From JAUVXJ01 sp034430275 (GTDB lineage: Bacteria > Chloroflexota > Anaerolineae > UBA7937 > B3-Chlor), in contig DAOUEW010000328.1 of the NCBI GenBank assembly GCA_034430275.1, positions 1 to 7,339 on the forward strand: DNA of 7,339 nucleotides, given 5' to 3'. The first letter of the stretch is position 1. Every line of letters starts with the position of its first letter. Under the pieces are notes generated by a model. The model ran no database searches, was not told the origin of the DNA, and saw only the letters and a program-made list of their open reading frames with translations. Below, piece after piece: positions 1 through 6,366 of the stretch. The translations under genes and the position numbers were made by a program.

Positions 1-63
1 GTCTGGGCGTTGTACGCTGACTGATTCTACTGTTTTAACGGTACCCTGGCTGACCGTGTAGAC

Positions 64-993
64 TTGACAGGCACGACACCACGACTACCCGCTGCCGTGA
101 GGGAGTACTGTGACGAGCATGTCGTCGTCTTCCCGGTCAAGTTCGTGGATGGCGAGATGTTGGTGCAAGCGTCCCGAGCAGCTACTGCTGCTGACAATGC
201 CATCGCAGTTCGATTCCTCGGAGATCCTCATCCCAAGTGCTTCCTTCTGTTCCACACGATCCCGGCAGATGCAGTTGGTGAGGAGCCCGACGGCTACCAT
301 GTGGAGTTGTTCTTTCCCGTCACGGAGCGGGATGAAATCGATCCACGGACATGGAAGCAGTGGGTGCAAGGAAGCAGACGAGAGGTAATCATGGAGAGAC
401 TGTCACGCCTCGAAACCGATCTATTGATCGCTGCGGGAGCTGGTGCACAGTTCGTTACTAGCCTTCCCGCCTCGAGAGATCTCGCGGGGTTGAGTCTTGC
501 GCCTCAAGAGGAGGGCGGCCCGGACCCGATCAGCGCGCTTCTGCGGCTAGATCTGCCGTTCTTCGACAACGTGCAGGTGGCTGATATCGCCCGAGCCCGC
601 GCAGACGAGGAGACCTTTGAAGATTTCCGGATTGCGATGGACAAGGCGTTCAGGGGAATAGACACCCTGCCAGACTCACAGGAGTTCCAGAAACAGGTAG
701 ACCAAATCTCCCGCGACTTGCTCACGCGCCCCATTCAGAGGATCGAACGGCGAATGAAGGCTATCAAGCGGAACATGCTATTCGAGGCCGCGATACTCAC
801 TATGGGCTGTCTGTCATCCACTATCATCACGCAAGGAAGCACTCTCGCGGGCGCGGCGCTGGCCTCGGTCTTGGGGTTGGAGTTGTTCAAGAAGGCGATG
901 GCCGCAGATGATGAACTGAGACAGCTTCCCAGCTTCTTCTATTGGGAACTCACCAAGGCGAGACGGCACCCCGGCGGGGGGCGCGGCGTCTGA
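64..993 (+). CDS. Hypothetical protein with C-terminal hydrophobic segment
   Basis: I do not recognise this 309-residue protein as a named family. Residues 1-130 look like a soluble alpha/beta region rich in aromatic and acidic residues. Residues 164-196 (LPFFDNV, then DIARARADEETFEDFR) form an amphipathic block. It recalls a pattern found in scattered bacterial proteins of unknown function, in which a short Leu-Pro stretch precedes an Arg-x-Asp-Glu...Phe-x-x-Phe-Arg helix. Residues 205-237 are a charged helix. Residues 238-275 are hydrophobic and small-residue rich, possibly one or two membrane or buried helices. The C-terminus has PSFFYWELTKARR (289-301), an aromatic-to-basic tail. The frame is open only from position 25, after a TGA at 22-24. 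The TTG at 64 has no clear Shine-Dalgarno sequence; GTG at 97 or ATG at 157 are alternatives. Its position beside a decayed PIN nuclease gene suggests an accessory region. That it is coding is likely; its function is unknown. Confidence 0.72.
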   Translation: MTGTTPRLPAAVREYCDEHVVVFPVKFVDGEMLVQASRAATAADNAIAVRFLGDPHPKCFLLFHTIPADAVGEEPDGYHVELFFPVTERDEIDPRTWKQWVQGSRREVIMERLSRLETDLLIAAGAGAQFVTSLPASRDLAGLSLAPQEEGGPDPISALLRLDLPFFDNVQVADIARARADEETFEDFRIAMDKAFRGIDTLPDSQEFQKQVDQISRDLLTRPIQRIERRMKAIKRNMLFEAAILTMGCLSSTIITQGSTLAGAALASVLGLELFKKAMAADDELRQLPSFFYWELTKARRHPGGGRGV

Positions 994-1061
994 GCCAGAC
1001 GTTGCTCGGCGCTGCGCGGGCGATCAGTCCAGGTAGCCAGAGACAGCCGAGAGTTACAGTA

Positions 1062-1100
1062 GTGCGGCAAAGGTCGAGTGGCAGAGCAGCCTTGCCGCAC
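1062..1100. other. Strong imperfect hairpin after the hypothetical gene
   Basis: The left arm GTGCGGCAAAGG (1062-1073) pairs with the right arm CCTTGCCGCAC (1090-1100). They form 11 base pairs with a single unpaired A and a 16-nt loop. It begins about 70 bp after the stop codon of the upstream gene. No T-run follows either arm, so it is not a standard intrinsic terminator. It could end or protect the upstream transcript, or be a palindromic extragenic element. Confidence 0.5.
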
Positions 1101-1146
1101 CCGCGGTCGAAGCACGCACCACAATGGACGCAGTGAGCACAGGAAC

Positions 1147-1152
1147 GGAGGG
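1147..1152 (+). promoter_or_regulatory. Ribosome binding site of the small Cys protein
   Basis: GGAGGG lies 5 nt before the ATG at 1158. It is the only strong Shine-Dalgarno sequence I see in the left 2 kb and is the main reason to accept the short frame that follows as a gene. Confidence 0.5.
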
Positions 1153-1157
1153 TCGGC

Positions 1158-1367
1158 ATGGCCTGCAAGCACTTCTGGACTGAGACCATCACGGTGCACG
1201 AAATGGGCTCACGACAGCCTTTGACCCAAGAAATGTCGCGTTGTCGAATCGGTGGCCGACAACCGACCGGTCCTGGGTGGGAGTCAAAGTGTAGTAGCAC
1301 CCCACCGGAAGGACCTTGCTGGTTTTGGATTGAGAGCAACGGTGACGTGCCTGACCCGCAGTTCTAG
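1158..1367 (+). CDS. Small four-cysteine protein, unknown function
   Basis: This is a 69-residue protein that I cannot assign to a family. It has cysteines at residues 3, 29, 45 and 54, set in contexts such as CKHFW, SRCRIGG, ESKC and GPCWFW, with several tryptophans and a Gly/Pro-rich middle (GGRQPTGPGWE). Four spaced cysteines in so small a protein suggest zinc binding or another metal-stabilised fold, though none of the pairs forms a classical CxxC knuckle. No signal peptide or membrane segment is visible. The ATG is well placed after GGAGGG. It lies 54 bp before the remnant of a PIN-like nuclease gene and follows the large unknown gene on the same strand. A chance open frame is possible because the stretch is short and GC-rich, but the ribosome binding site and cysteine pattern argue for a real gene. 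Confidence 0.45.
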   Translation: MACKHFWTETITVHEMGSRQPLTQEMSRCRIGGRQPTGPGWESKCSSTPPEGPCWFWIESNGDVPDPQF

Positions 1368-1420
1368 GACACTGACTGCTCTGCCCTTGCGCGTTGGTGC
1401 CACAGAAGGATCCGGCACCC

Positions 1421-2048
1421 TACGGTGGCGTGGTCTTGTGGGTTTCAAGTGATTGACAACGCGAAGGAGGCCGGAGGACTAATCATTCTAGTCACACACG
1501 ACAGGGAAGATGACTGGTGGTGGCGCGAGGCAGGACGAACGCTCGGTCCTAGACCCGAGTCCCTGGACGAGACTGACAGGAAGGCAGGGGTCCAGCTCTG
1601 GACGTATCCCGCTGCCAGGCTCCTAGAGCACGCGGCTAAGCATCTCGAGCGGAAGGTGAGAACAGGAGCAATAGTGGAGGCACGGATGGTAGCAGAGACC
1701 GACGAGGAAGGCGGGCGTGCGACTGCCTTGGTGGAGAGAGAGGTTGAGGAGTACCTCCTTGATCTTCTATCGCACGAACCGCCACTCTTGGAGTCGCAAC
1801 GGGGAGAACTCGTGCGCAAATTCGTGAGAGAGCGGTGGAAGGAAGCACTGCGTGAAGAAGACGCAGCTGCGCGGGAGGCGCCAGAGTATGCTCGGACGAC
1901 TCCACTGAGCGCCACGGAGGATGTCGAGCCCACGGATGGTGCGGGCATGAGCGCAGCCTTCAAACGTCGAAGAGAGGCCACTGCTGTGCGGCAGGCGTGG
2001 TCGAGCAAGTACGACGATCTGGTGTCAGGAAGTGGTCGAGCAACCTGA
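1421..2048 (+). pseudogene. PIN-like (PIN_8/DUF4935 type) nuclease, 5'-truncated and frameshifted
   Basis: The frame that can be read from GTG 1425 gives 207 residues. Its start matches the C-terminal half of the PIN-like domain often annotated PIN_8 or DUF4935, from memory of the family: a helix (VIDNAKEAG), a strand ending in LVTHDREDDWWW (residues 22-33), GPRPE (41-45) and a strand plus helix (VQLWTYPAARLLEHAAKHL). The family usually has a Thr-Asp-Asp at the second motif; here it is Thr-His-Asp. The N-terminal half, which should carry the Val-Asp-Thr-Asn acidic strand, is not found upstream in any frame. Just before the open frame, the preceding frame reads YGGVVLW (1421-1441), which fits the family's YGDxxxW element. 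One extra base near the GGG at 1440-1442 separates it from the rest. Residues 75-207 are a charged helical tail. Such nucleases occur as effectors in defence and toxin contexts. With half of the active site missing, this copy is probably inactive. Confidence 0.65.
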
Positions 2049-2206
2049 CGTGGAGCCGGCGCTGCGACCCGGTACGGTCCTGTCTGGGCGTTCCACCGGT
2101 GACGACGAGGGATCAGCAGTTCGCGGGCTTCAGGGGGCAGGCGAGGTTGGACTTGGCTTGACGTTGGGGAGGGTCATAGAACACCGGCATTCTCAGCGCG
2201 ATCAGC

Positions 2207-2235
2207 ATGCGCGATGCGTGGCAGCTAGCGCGCAT
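2207..2235 (-). terminator. Possible hairpin at the end of hom
   Basis: ATGCGCG (2207-2213) and CGCGCAT (2229-2235) form a 7-bp stem with a 15-nt loop that spans the hom stop codon. No T-run follows on the minus strand, so termination is only a possibility. The rest of 2049-2224 shows no gene. Confidence 0.2.
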
Positions 2236-3262
2236 ACATATCCAGCACATCCCGGAGCATCGTCGCCGCCGAGGGCACCGGCGTCGGCTCGTCGATGGCG
2301 GCCATGATCGTCCCGTAGATGTCCGTGTGGTAGACCACCCCCATCTGCTTGCGACCCAGCCCGGATAGAAAGTGGCCCGTAGACATCAGGGTCGGAGCCA
2401 CTTTGAGGTCGGCCCCGCCGTCTTCGCGCCGCTCGGCGGTGGCCAGCAGTTTGTAGACGCGGCCTGCCCCTCGGGCTTCGCGGATGTCCCCCATACCCAG
2501 GCCGGTGATGCCGGTGCGGTCTACGTCCTCCAGCTTGGCCGGGATACCCATCACCGCATTGACCAGGATCACCAGCTTGGCAGCCGCATCCCACCCGTCG
2601 AGATCGAAGGAGGGGTCGGCCTCCAGGGCGCCCTCCTCGCGTCCACGCTCGATGGCCAACTCCCAGGATAGACCGTCGCCCAGCAACTCCAGGATGTAGC
2701 CCGTGACCAGGTTGGGCACCGCCTCGATACGAGAGACGGTGGCTCCGCGCAGGTCCCGCTGCCCCAGGTTGATGGCCGGCAGCCCGCCAGCGACGGTGCC
2801 GTCGAAGCGGAGCTCTGCACCGTTTCGCCGGGCGAGGTCGTGCAACTCCTGGTAGGCGACCACCAGGGGGCCCTTGTTGGGCGTGGCCACGTGCATCCCT
2901 CTCTGAAGGGCGGTGCGAACGTGGGTCAGCCCCGGCTCCGCGCCCTGGTTCAAGTTGACCGGGGAGGCCTCGCAGAGGACGTCGGCCTCCCGCCGGGCGA
3001 CGAGGTCTGTCGCCGACTCACCAGAACTGCCCACCCGGGGGTAGTTGGCGATGGTGCCGCCGGCCTGCTTGATGGCGGAGACCTGGGCGGGGTCTAGTCC
3101 TTTGAGGCGAAAAGCGGAGCCACGGCTGTCGGCGGCCCCCACCAGCAGAAGCCGAAGCCCATAGTCGGCCTCCAGTTGTGGTCCCTTCTCTGCCAGGATG
3201 TCGCAGAAGCGGCGGCCCAGGTTGCCCAGGCCGATGAGCAGGATGCGTATATCTTGGGTCAT
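2225..3262 (-). CDS. hom: Homoserine dehydrogenase, short form without ACT domain
   Basis: This 345-residue cytoplasmic enzyme should reduce L-aspartate-4-semialdehyde to L-homoserine with NAD(P)H, the branch step to threonine and methionine. The N-terminal Rossmann fold has GLGNLGR (11-17). ATPNKGPL (126-133) is the family's cofactor/substrate loop with its conserved Lys130. TVAGGLPAI (156-164) and NLVTGYILELL (184-194) follow. The substrate-binding region has EADPSFDLDGWDAAAKL (214-230). Glu214, Asp225 and Lys229 have the spacing of the substrate-binding and catalytic residues of characterised homoserine dehydrogenases. NLVTGYIL replaces the more usual NGTTNYIL. Many bacterial enzymes are about 430 residues with a C-terminal ACT domain for threonine inhibition; this one ends after the catalytic domain, so direct allosteric feedback by that route is not expected. 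The ATG at 3262 follows GGAGGA by 7 nt. A promoter and a structured leader precede it, making it separately controlled from the ABC operon upstream. Confidence 0.88.
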   Translation of the reverse strand: MTQDIRILLIGLGNLGRRFCDILAEKGPQLEADYGLRLLLVGAADSRGSAFRLKGLDPAQVSAIKQAGGTIANYPRVGSSGESATDLVARREADVLCEASPVNLNQGAEPGLTHVRTALQRGMHVATPNKGPLVVAYQELHDLARRNGAELRFDGTVAGGLPAINLGQRDLRGATVSRIEAVPNLVTGYILELLGDGLSWELAIERGREEGALEADPSFDLDGWDAAAKLVILVNAVMGIPAKLEDVDRTGITGLGMGDIREARGAGRVYKLLATAERREDGGADLKVAPTLMSTGHFLSGLGRKQMGVVYHTDIYGTIMAAIDEPTPVPSAATMLRDVLDMYAR

Positions 3263-3426
3263 AGTGGATTCCTCCGTCGGAGCAAGCAGCGAGTTGCGCG
3301 CTCGGTGAGGCCTGTGTGAACTGGTACCACGCCGCTCCTGTCTGCTTCGCTGCTGGACGCACCCTGAGCAGGCCCAAGTCCGTAGCGACTGATAGTCGCA
3401 CCTTCCACTGGGACCAGGGTGGCTCT
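3263..3426 (-). promoter_or_regulatory. Structured hom leader, candidate T-box riboswitch
   Basis: The predicted 5' leader of hom is about 164 nt. On the RNA strand it contains a short bulged CCA/TGG hairpin, then a perfect GCGACT-ATC-AGTCGC hairpin, then a GGAC/GTCC stem. After these comes GCGTGGTACC (complement of 3323-3332), which matches the core GUGGUACC of the T-box but not the usual GCG tail. AGTT just after it (3319-3322) can pair with AACT (3292-3295). GGAGCGGC (3331-3338) can pair with GCTTGCTCC (3279-3287), with one bulged T and one G-U pair. This places UGGUACC in a bulge, as in a T-box antiterminator or antisequestrator that binds the NCCA end of uncharged tRNA. I could not identify a convincing Stem I or specifier codon, so a T-box is a hypothesis supported mainly by the 3' part. 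Confidence 0.42.
3270..3282 (-). promoter_or_regulatory. hom: hom Shine-Dalgarno sequence inside a possible sequestering hairpin
   Basis: The strong Shine-Dalgarno GGAGGA (3270-3275) lies 7 nt before the hom ATG. CTCC-GAC-GGAG (3272-3282) can fold over it. The same CTCC is part of GCTCC (3279-3283), the 3' arm proposed to pair with GGAGC in the T-box-like helix. The two folds exclude each other, which would give on/off control of translation. Confidence 0.42.
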
Positions 3427-3433
3427 GGAGTGC

Positions 3434-3462
3434 AGTATAGCAGAGCCGCGGTGGGCGGGCAA
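3434..3462 (-). promoter_or_regulatory. Sigma70-type promoter of hom
   Basis: On the minus strand, -35 TTGCCC (3457-3462) and -10 TATACT (3434-3439) are separated by exactly 17 bp. TG one base before the -10 gives an extended -10. Transcription would start near 3426, about 164 nt before hom. The -35 lies only about 40 bp after the stop of the upstream permease gene, and no terminator is evident between them. Confidence 0.62.
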
Positions 3463-3502
3463 GGTGTAATGGTCGTGCGACGGAGACGGTTGCTGCTGCG
3501 TG

Positions 3503-4672
3503 TCACGCCGGCCGCAGATGCCTCCGCTGGAAGATCCACGTGCCGGCGGCGAAGTACAGCACGGAGAGCACCACCAGTGCTACCAGTTCGTACGCCACTT
3601 CATCGAGACCAGAGCCCAACGTCAAGATCTTGTTGAGGGCGATGACGGCGTGCCGGGGCGGGAGGAAGTCGCACAGGGCGATGGGCTGCCCGGCGATCTC
3701 GAACAGCGTGACCGAGGGGATAGGGAATATGGCGCCCGAGAGGAACATGAACACCCCCAGCGGGAAGTTGGCGATGACGAACGCCTGGGAGACCGTCCTG
3801 GAAAACGCGGCCACGATCATGCCCACTCCGATCACGGATACGCTGGTTGCTACGCCCACGAGGACCGCCACCCACAGCGGGCCATAGCTGCGGAAGCCAA
3901 GGGCCATCGCAGTGGCCAAGGCCAGCAGTTCGGCGATGACCCCCACGATGATCAGGGTCAGACTGGTGCCGCCCAGGAGATCGAAGGCGGTCATGCGTGT
4001 GATCTGGAGCCGGCGCAACGTGCCATCCTCCACTTCACGCGCCACGGTCATCGCAGCGGCAAAGACGAGCATGATCACCGCAAAAATGAACATGCCCGGC
4101 ACGTACGTTTCGAACTCGGTTCGAGACCCGGACCCGCCCAGGGGACGCTCCACGTACAACACCGGCGGCGTGAGGCCCGTTGCCTCCTGGACGTAGGAGT
4201 CGACGGCCGAAGCCGCAAGGATGGCCGCGATGGGGTAGTAGGGGTTGGTCAAGTCGCCGCCGAAGACCAAGTCTGTGGTCGCCGAGCTGTCTCCGGCCCG
4301 TTTGGCGGCGAGCTGGCGGGAGAAGTCCTCGGGAAACAAGAAGTAGGCTATCCCTTTGCGGTCGCGGAGGAGCGCTTCTGCCTCTGCCAGGCTGTCGACC
4401 TCCCGCACGGTGAGTAGCGGGCTGCCTCCGGCATAGGTCACCTGGGCGATGGCGTTCGTGACCTCCTCGCCGGCGCGATACGTCGTTCCCTCGATCTGGA
4501 CCCCCACGTCCTCGTTGATCACGAGCACTCTGTAGGCTGTGGAACCCTCGGCAGGGAAGAAGAGCCAGTAGGCGAAGACGAACACCGGCGCGAAGACCAC
4601 GGTGAGGGCCAGGACCATAAGGTTTCGAACCTGCTCTCTCAAGCTCTTGACGAAGACGGCCAGGAATCTCAT
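3503..4672 (-). CDS. ABC-2 type transporter permease
   Basis: This 389-residue inner-membrane protein is the transmembrane half of an ABC-2 exporter. Helix 1 is at about residues 19-39. A large soluble segment follows (about 42-187), rich in charged residues and probably outside the cytoplasm. Five further helices lie at about 190-211, 232-259, 264-290, 296-318 and 359-381, giving the six-helix ABC-2 plan with a large first loop seen in YbhS/YbhR-like permeases. REVEDGTLRRLQITRM (212-227), after helix 2, is the conserved cytoplasmic coupling segment that faces the ATPase. LPPRHAVIALNKIL (337-350) is also typical of the family. Its ATG overlaps the TGA of the ATPase gene by 4 bp (ATGA), so the two should be translationally coupled. 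With only one permease gene visible, it would act as a homodimer. The substrate cannot be told from sequence; drugs, lipids or polysaccharides are known substrates of relatives. Confidence 0.88.
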   Translation of the reverse strand: MRFLAVFVKSLREQVRNLMVLALTVVFAPVFVFAYWLFFPAEGSTAYRVLVINEDVGVQIEGTTYRAGEEVTNAIAQVTYAGGSPLLTVREVDSLAEAEALLRDRKGIAYFLFPEDFSRQLAAKRAGDSSATTDLVFGGDLTNPYYPIAAILAASAVDSYVQEATGLTPPVLYVERPLGGSGSRTEFETYVPGMFIFAVIMLVFAAAMTVAREVEDGTLRRLQITRMTAFDLLGGTSLTLIIVGVIAELLALATAMALGFRSYGPLWVAVLVGVATSVSVIGVGMIVAAFSRTVSQAFVIANFPLGVFMFLSGAIFPIPSVTLFEIAGQPIALCDFLPPRHAVIALNKILTLGSGLDEVAYELVALVVLSVLYFAAGTWIFQRRHLRPA

Positions 4673-5616
4673 TGCCGTAGCCTCCTGCCGGTGAGGTGGA
4701 TGAAGACGTCTTCGAGGGTGTTCTCGCGCAGGCGCACCTCGCCGTAGGACGCCCCGGCGGCTTCGAGGTTCTCGACGATCCGGGTCAGCAGGGCCACTGC
4801 GTTTCTGGCCCGTACGTGGAGTGTGTCGTTGGCGGCGCTGACGACAGTGTCACCCTTCCAGCTTGTCAGCGCGGCCAACGCCCGCTCGCGTCCGGCGTCG
4901 TCGCCGGTCAACGTGATCTCGAGCACGTCTCCTTCGCCGACACTGCGCTTGAGCGCCTGCGGGGTATCCAGCACCAGCAGTTCGCCGTGGTCGATGATAG
5001 CCACGCGATCGGCCAGGCGGTCGGCCTCGTCCATGTTGTGGGTGGTGAGGATGACCGTCTTGTTCCGGGCAAGCTGTCTGATGTAGTCGCGGACGGCAAC
5101 CCGGCTCTGAGGGTCCAGCCCGGCTTCCGGCTCGTCCGGGGCGATGATGTCCGGGTCGTGCACGAGCGCCAGCGCCAGGTTGAGGCGCCGTTGAAGCCCC
5201 CCAGAGAGCGTGCGCGCCTGTTTGTTCCGCTTTTCCACCAGACCCAGGTCCTCCAGCAGACGGTCTCCACGTCGTCGAGCCTCATCACTGTGTACCCCGT
5301 ACATCTGGCCGATGAACTGGAGCTGCTCGATGCAGGTCAGGTGGCTCCACAAAATGATCTCCTGCGGGCAGATCCCTACCCGCGTGCGCACGCTGGCGGT
5401 GCCCCCGGCGATGGGCTGGCCGTGCACGAGCACCCGGCCCGTATCTGGCCTGAGGAGGCCACACATCATGCTGATAGAAGTGGTCTTGCCGGCACCATTG
5501 GGTCCCAGAAAGCCAAACACCTCTCCCTCGTGGATCTCCAGGCTCAGGTTGTTCACGGCGACCAGGTCCCCGTACCGCTTCGTCAGGCCCTCGGCCCGCA
5601 GCACAACATCCGGCAT
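4669..5616 (-). CDS. ABC-2 type transporter ATP-binding protein
   Basis: This 315-residue cytoplasmic ATPase should power the permease encoded next to it. The motifs come in order: Walker A GPNGAGKT (38-45), Q-loop CPQE (Gln85), signature LSGGLQRR (137-144), Walker B ending in APDEP with Asp161 and catalytic Glu162, D-loop AGLDPQSR (165-172) and the switch His193 in TTHNMDEADRLADRV. The C-terminal 80 residues, ending in LEDVFIHLTGRRL, are the extension typical of drug-resistance and YbhF-like exporter ATPases. The open frame continues upstream to 6087, but that part is the antisense of the TetR gene. The ATG at 5616 begins the conserved domain and has AAAGGA (5623-5628) 6 nt before it, overlapping the tetR stop codon. 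The 11-bp gap to tetR and the overlap with the permease indicate one operon. Confidence 0.93.
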   Translation of the reverse strand: MPDVVLRAEGLTKRYGDLVAVNNLSLEIHEGEVFGFLGPNGAGKTTSISMMCGLLRPDTGRVLVHGQPIAGGTASVRTRVGICPQEIILWSHLTCIEQLQFIGQMYGVHSDEARRRGDRLLEDLGLVEKRNKQARTLSGGLQRRLNLALALVHDPDIIAPDEPEAGLDPQSRVAVRDYIRQLARNKTVILTTHNMDEADRLADRVAIIDHGELLVLDTPQALKRSVGEGDVLEITLTGDDAGRERALAALTSWKGDTVVSAANDTLHVRARNAVALLTRIVENLEAAGASYGEVRLRENTLEDVFIHLTGRRLRQ

Positions 5617-5627
5617 GGTTGGTCCTT

Positions 5628-6344
5628 TCAACTCACATCGAGGTGCGCGGTGGGTGCGATGCCGCGCATGATGAGGTCGAGCAGCGTGTCGACAAGGTGC
5701 TCGAGGGTCATCCCCTCGTGAGAGAGCTGGTAGTAGGTGTCCAGGTACGGCAGCAGGAGGCTGTCGCCGACTGCGATCATCAGTGTATTGACGATGCGGG
5801 CCGTGGTGTCGAGGTCGATGTCTTGCCGGATCTCGCCGCGCCGTTGGGCCTCCTCCAGCATCTCGTGGACGATCGCGCGCAAGGTGTCGCCGATGGGACG
5901 CACCAGACGCTCTCCAAGGTCGGGGTCGCCCTGGTAGGCTGCCCGCAGAAAGAACTGTACCAGCCCCACCTGCATCTGACTCCACTCGACCCCACCCGTG
6001 AGGTAGGCAACGAGCCCTTCGCGCAGTGGCATCGACACCAGCAGAGGGCGGTACCGGTCGAACTCGTCCACGAGGTAGCGTCCGCACAGCTCCACGGCGA
6101 AGTTGACCAGGCCAGCCCGGTTGTCGAAGTACTGGTACAGGGACCCGACGGAGACTCCGGCACGCTCCGCGACGTGCTTGACTTGTAGTGACTCCGGACC
6201 CCGCTCCACGGCCTCGTCGAGGATGGCGGCCAGCACGGCCCGTTGTCGCTCAGGATCGAGGCGCCGGAAGGTGCGAGTGACCAGCCCTTCCTGCTCCAGC
6301 TCGAAGATGTGCGTGTGGATCTGTGACCAGCGCTCCAGGTTCAT
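5628..6344 (-). CDS. TetR/AcrR-family transcriptional regulator
   Basis: This 238-residue dimeric DNA-binding repressor probably controls its own operon and hence the exporter. The N-terminal domain has a first helix (PERQRAVLAAILDEAVERG, 31-49) and the helix-turn-helix VKHVAERAGVSVGSLYQYF (55-73), ending in the SLYQYFDNRAGL signature of the family. The C-terminal helices (about 80-230) would form the ligand pocket and dimer face. About 25 residues (MNLERWSQIHTHIFELEQEG...) precede the usual start of TetR proteins. I keep the ATG at 6344 because there is no later ATG or GTG before the HTH. No Shine-Dalgarno sequence is visible before it, and the predicted mRNA leader is only about 15 nt. The ligand is unknown; it may be the exported compound. 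TetR-ABC-2 operons of this order are common. Confidence 0.92.
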   Translation of the reverse strand: MNLERWSQIHTHIFELEQEGLVTRTFRRLDPERQRAVLAAILDEAVERGPESLQVKHVAERAGVSVGSLYQYFDNRAGLVNFAVELCGRYLVDEFDRYRPLLVSMPLREGLVAYLTGGVEWSQMQVGLVQFFLRAAYQGDPDLGERLVRPIGDTLRAIVHEMLEEAQRRGEIRQDIDLDTTARIVNTLMIAVGDSLLLPYLDTYYQLSHEGMTLEHLVDTLLDLIMRGIAPTAHLDVS

Positions 6345-6366
6345 CTATTATATGTGTCCGGTTCAT

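Noticed and set aside
64..69. TTGACA, a perfect -35 hexamer.
   Set aside because: No -10 hexamer follows at 16-18 bp, and the TTG is the first usable start codon of the open frame.
950..1339. A minus-strand open frame with a cysteine cluster (CAHCVHCGACF).
   Set aside because: No ribosome binding site is evident and it overlaps the end of the larger gene and the small Cys protein; the cysteines look like a frame artefact.
1..2092. GTCTGGGCGTT occurs at 1-11 and 2082-2092, as if flanking a 2-kb island.
   Set aside because: Several 11-base matches are expected by chance in a window of this size, and no integrase, transposase or terminal inverted repeat accompanies them.
2032..2307. A plus-strand open frame of 91 codons.
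   Set aside because: It overlaps the end of hom antisense, lacks a ribosome binding site and has no recognisable domain.
3500..4417. A 305-codon open frame on the plus strand.
   Set aside because: It is fully antisense to the permease, and its translation is low-complexity, charged and repetitive.
5617..6087. The ATPase frame stays open upstream of its ATG, giving a possible 472-residue fusion.
   Set aside because: The added part is low-complexity Arg/Pro-rich antisense of the TetR gene, and the ATG at 5616 has a ribosome binding site and begins the conserved domain.
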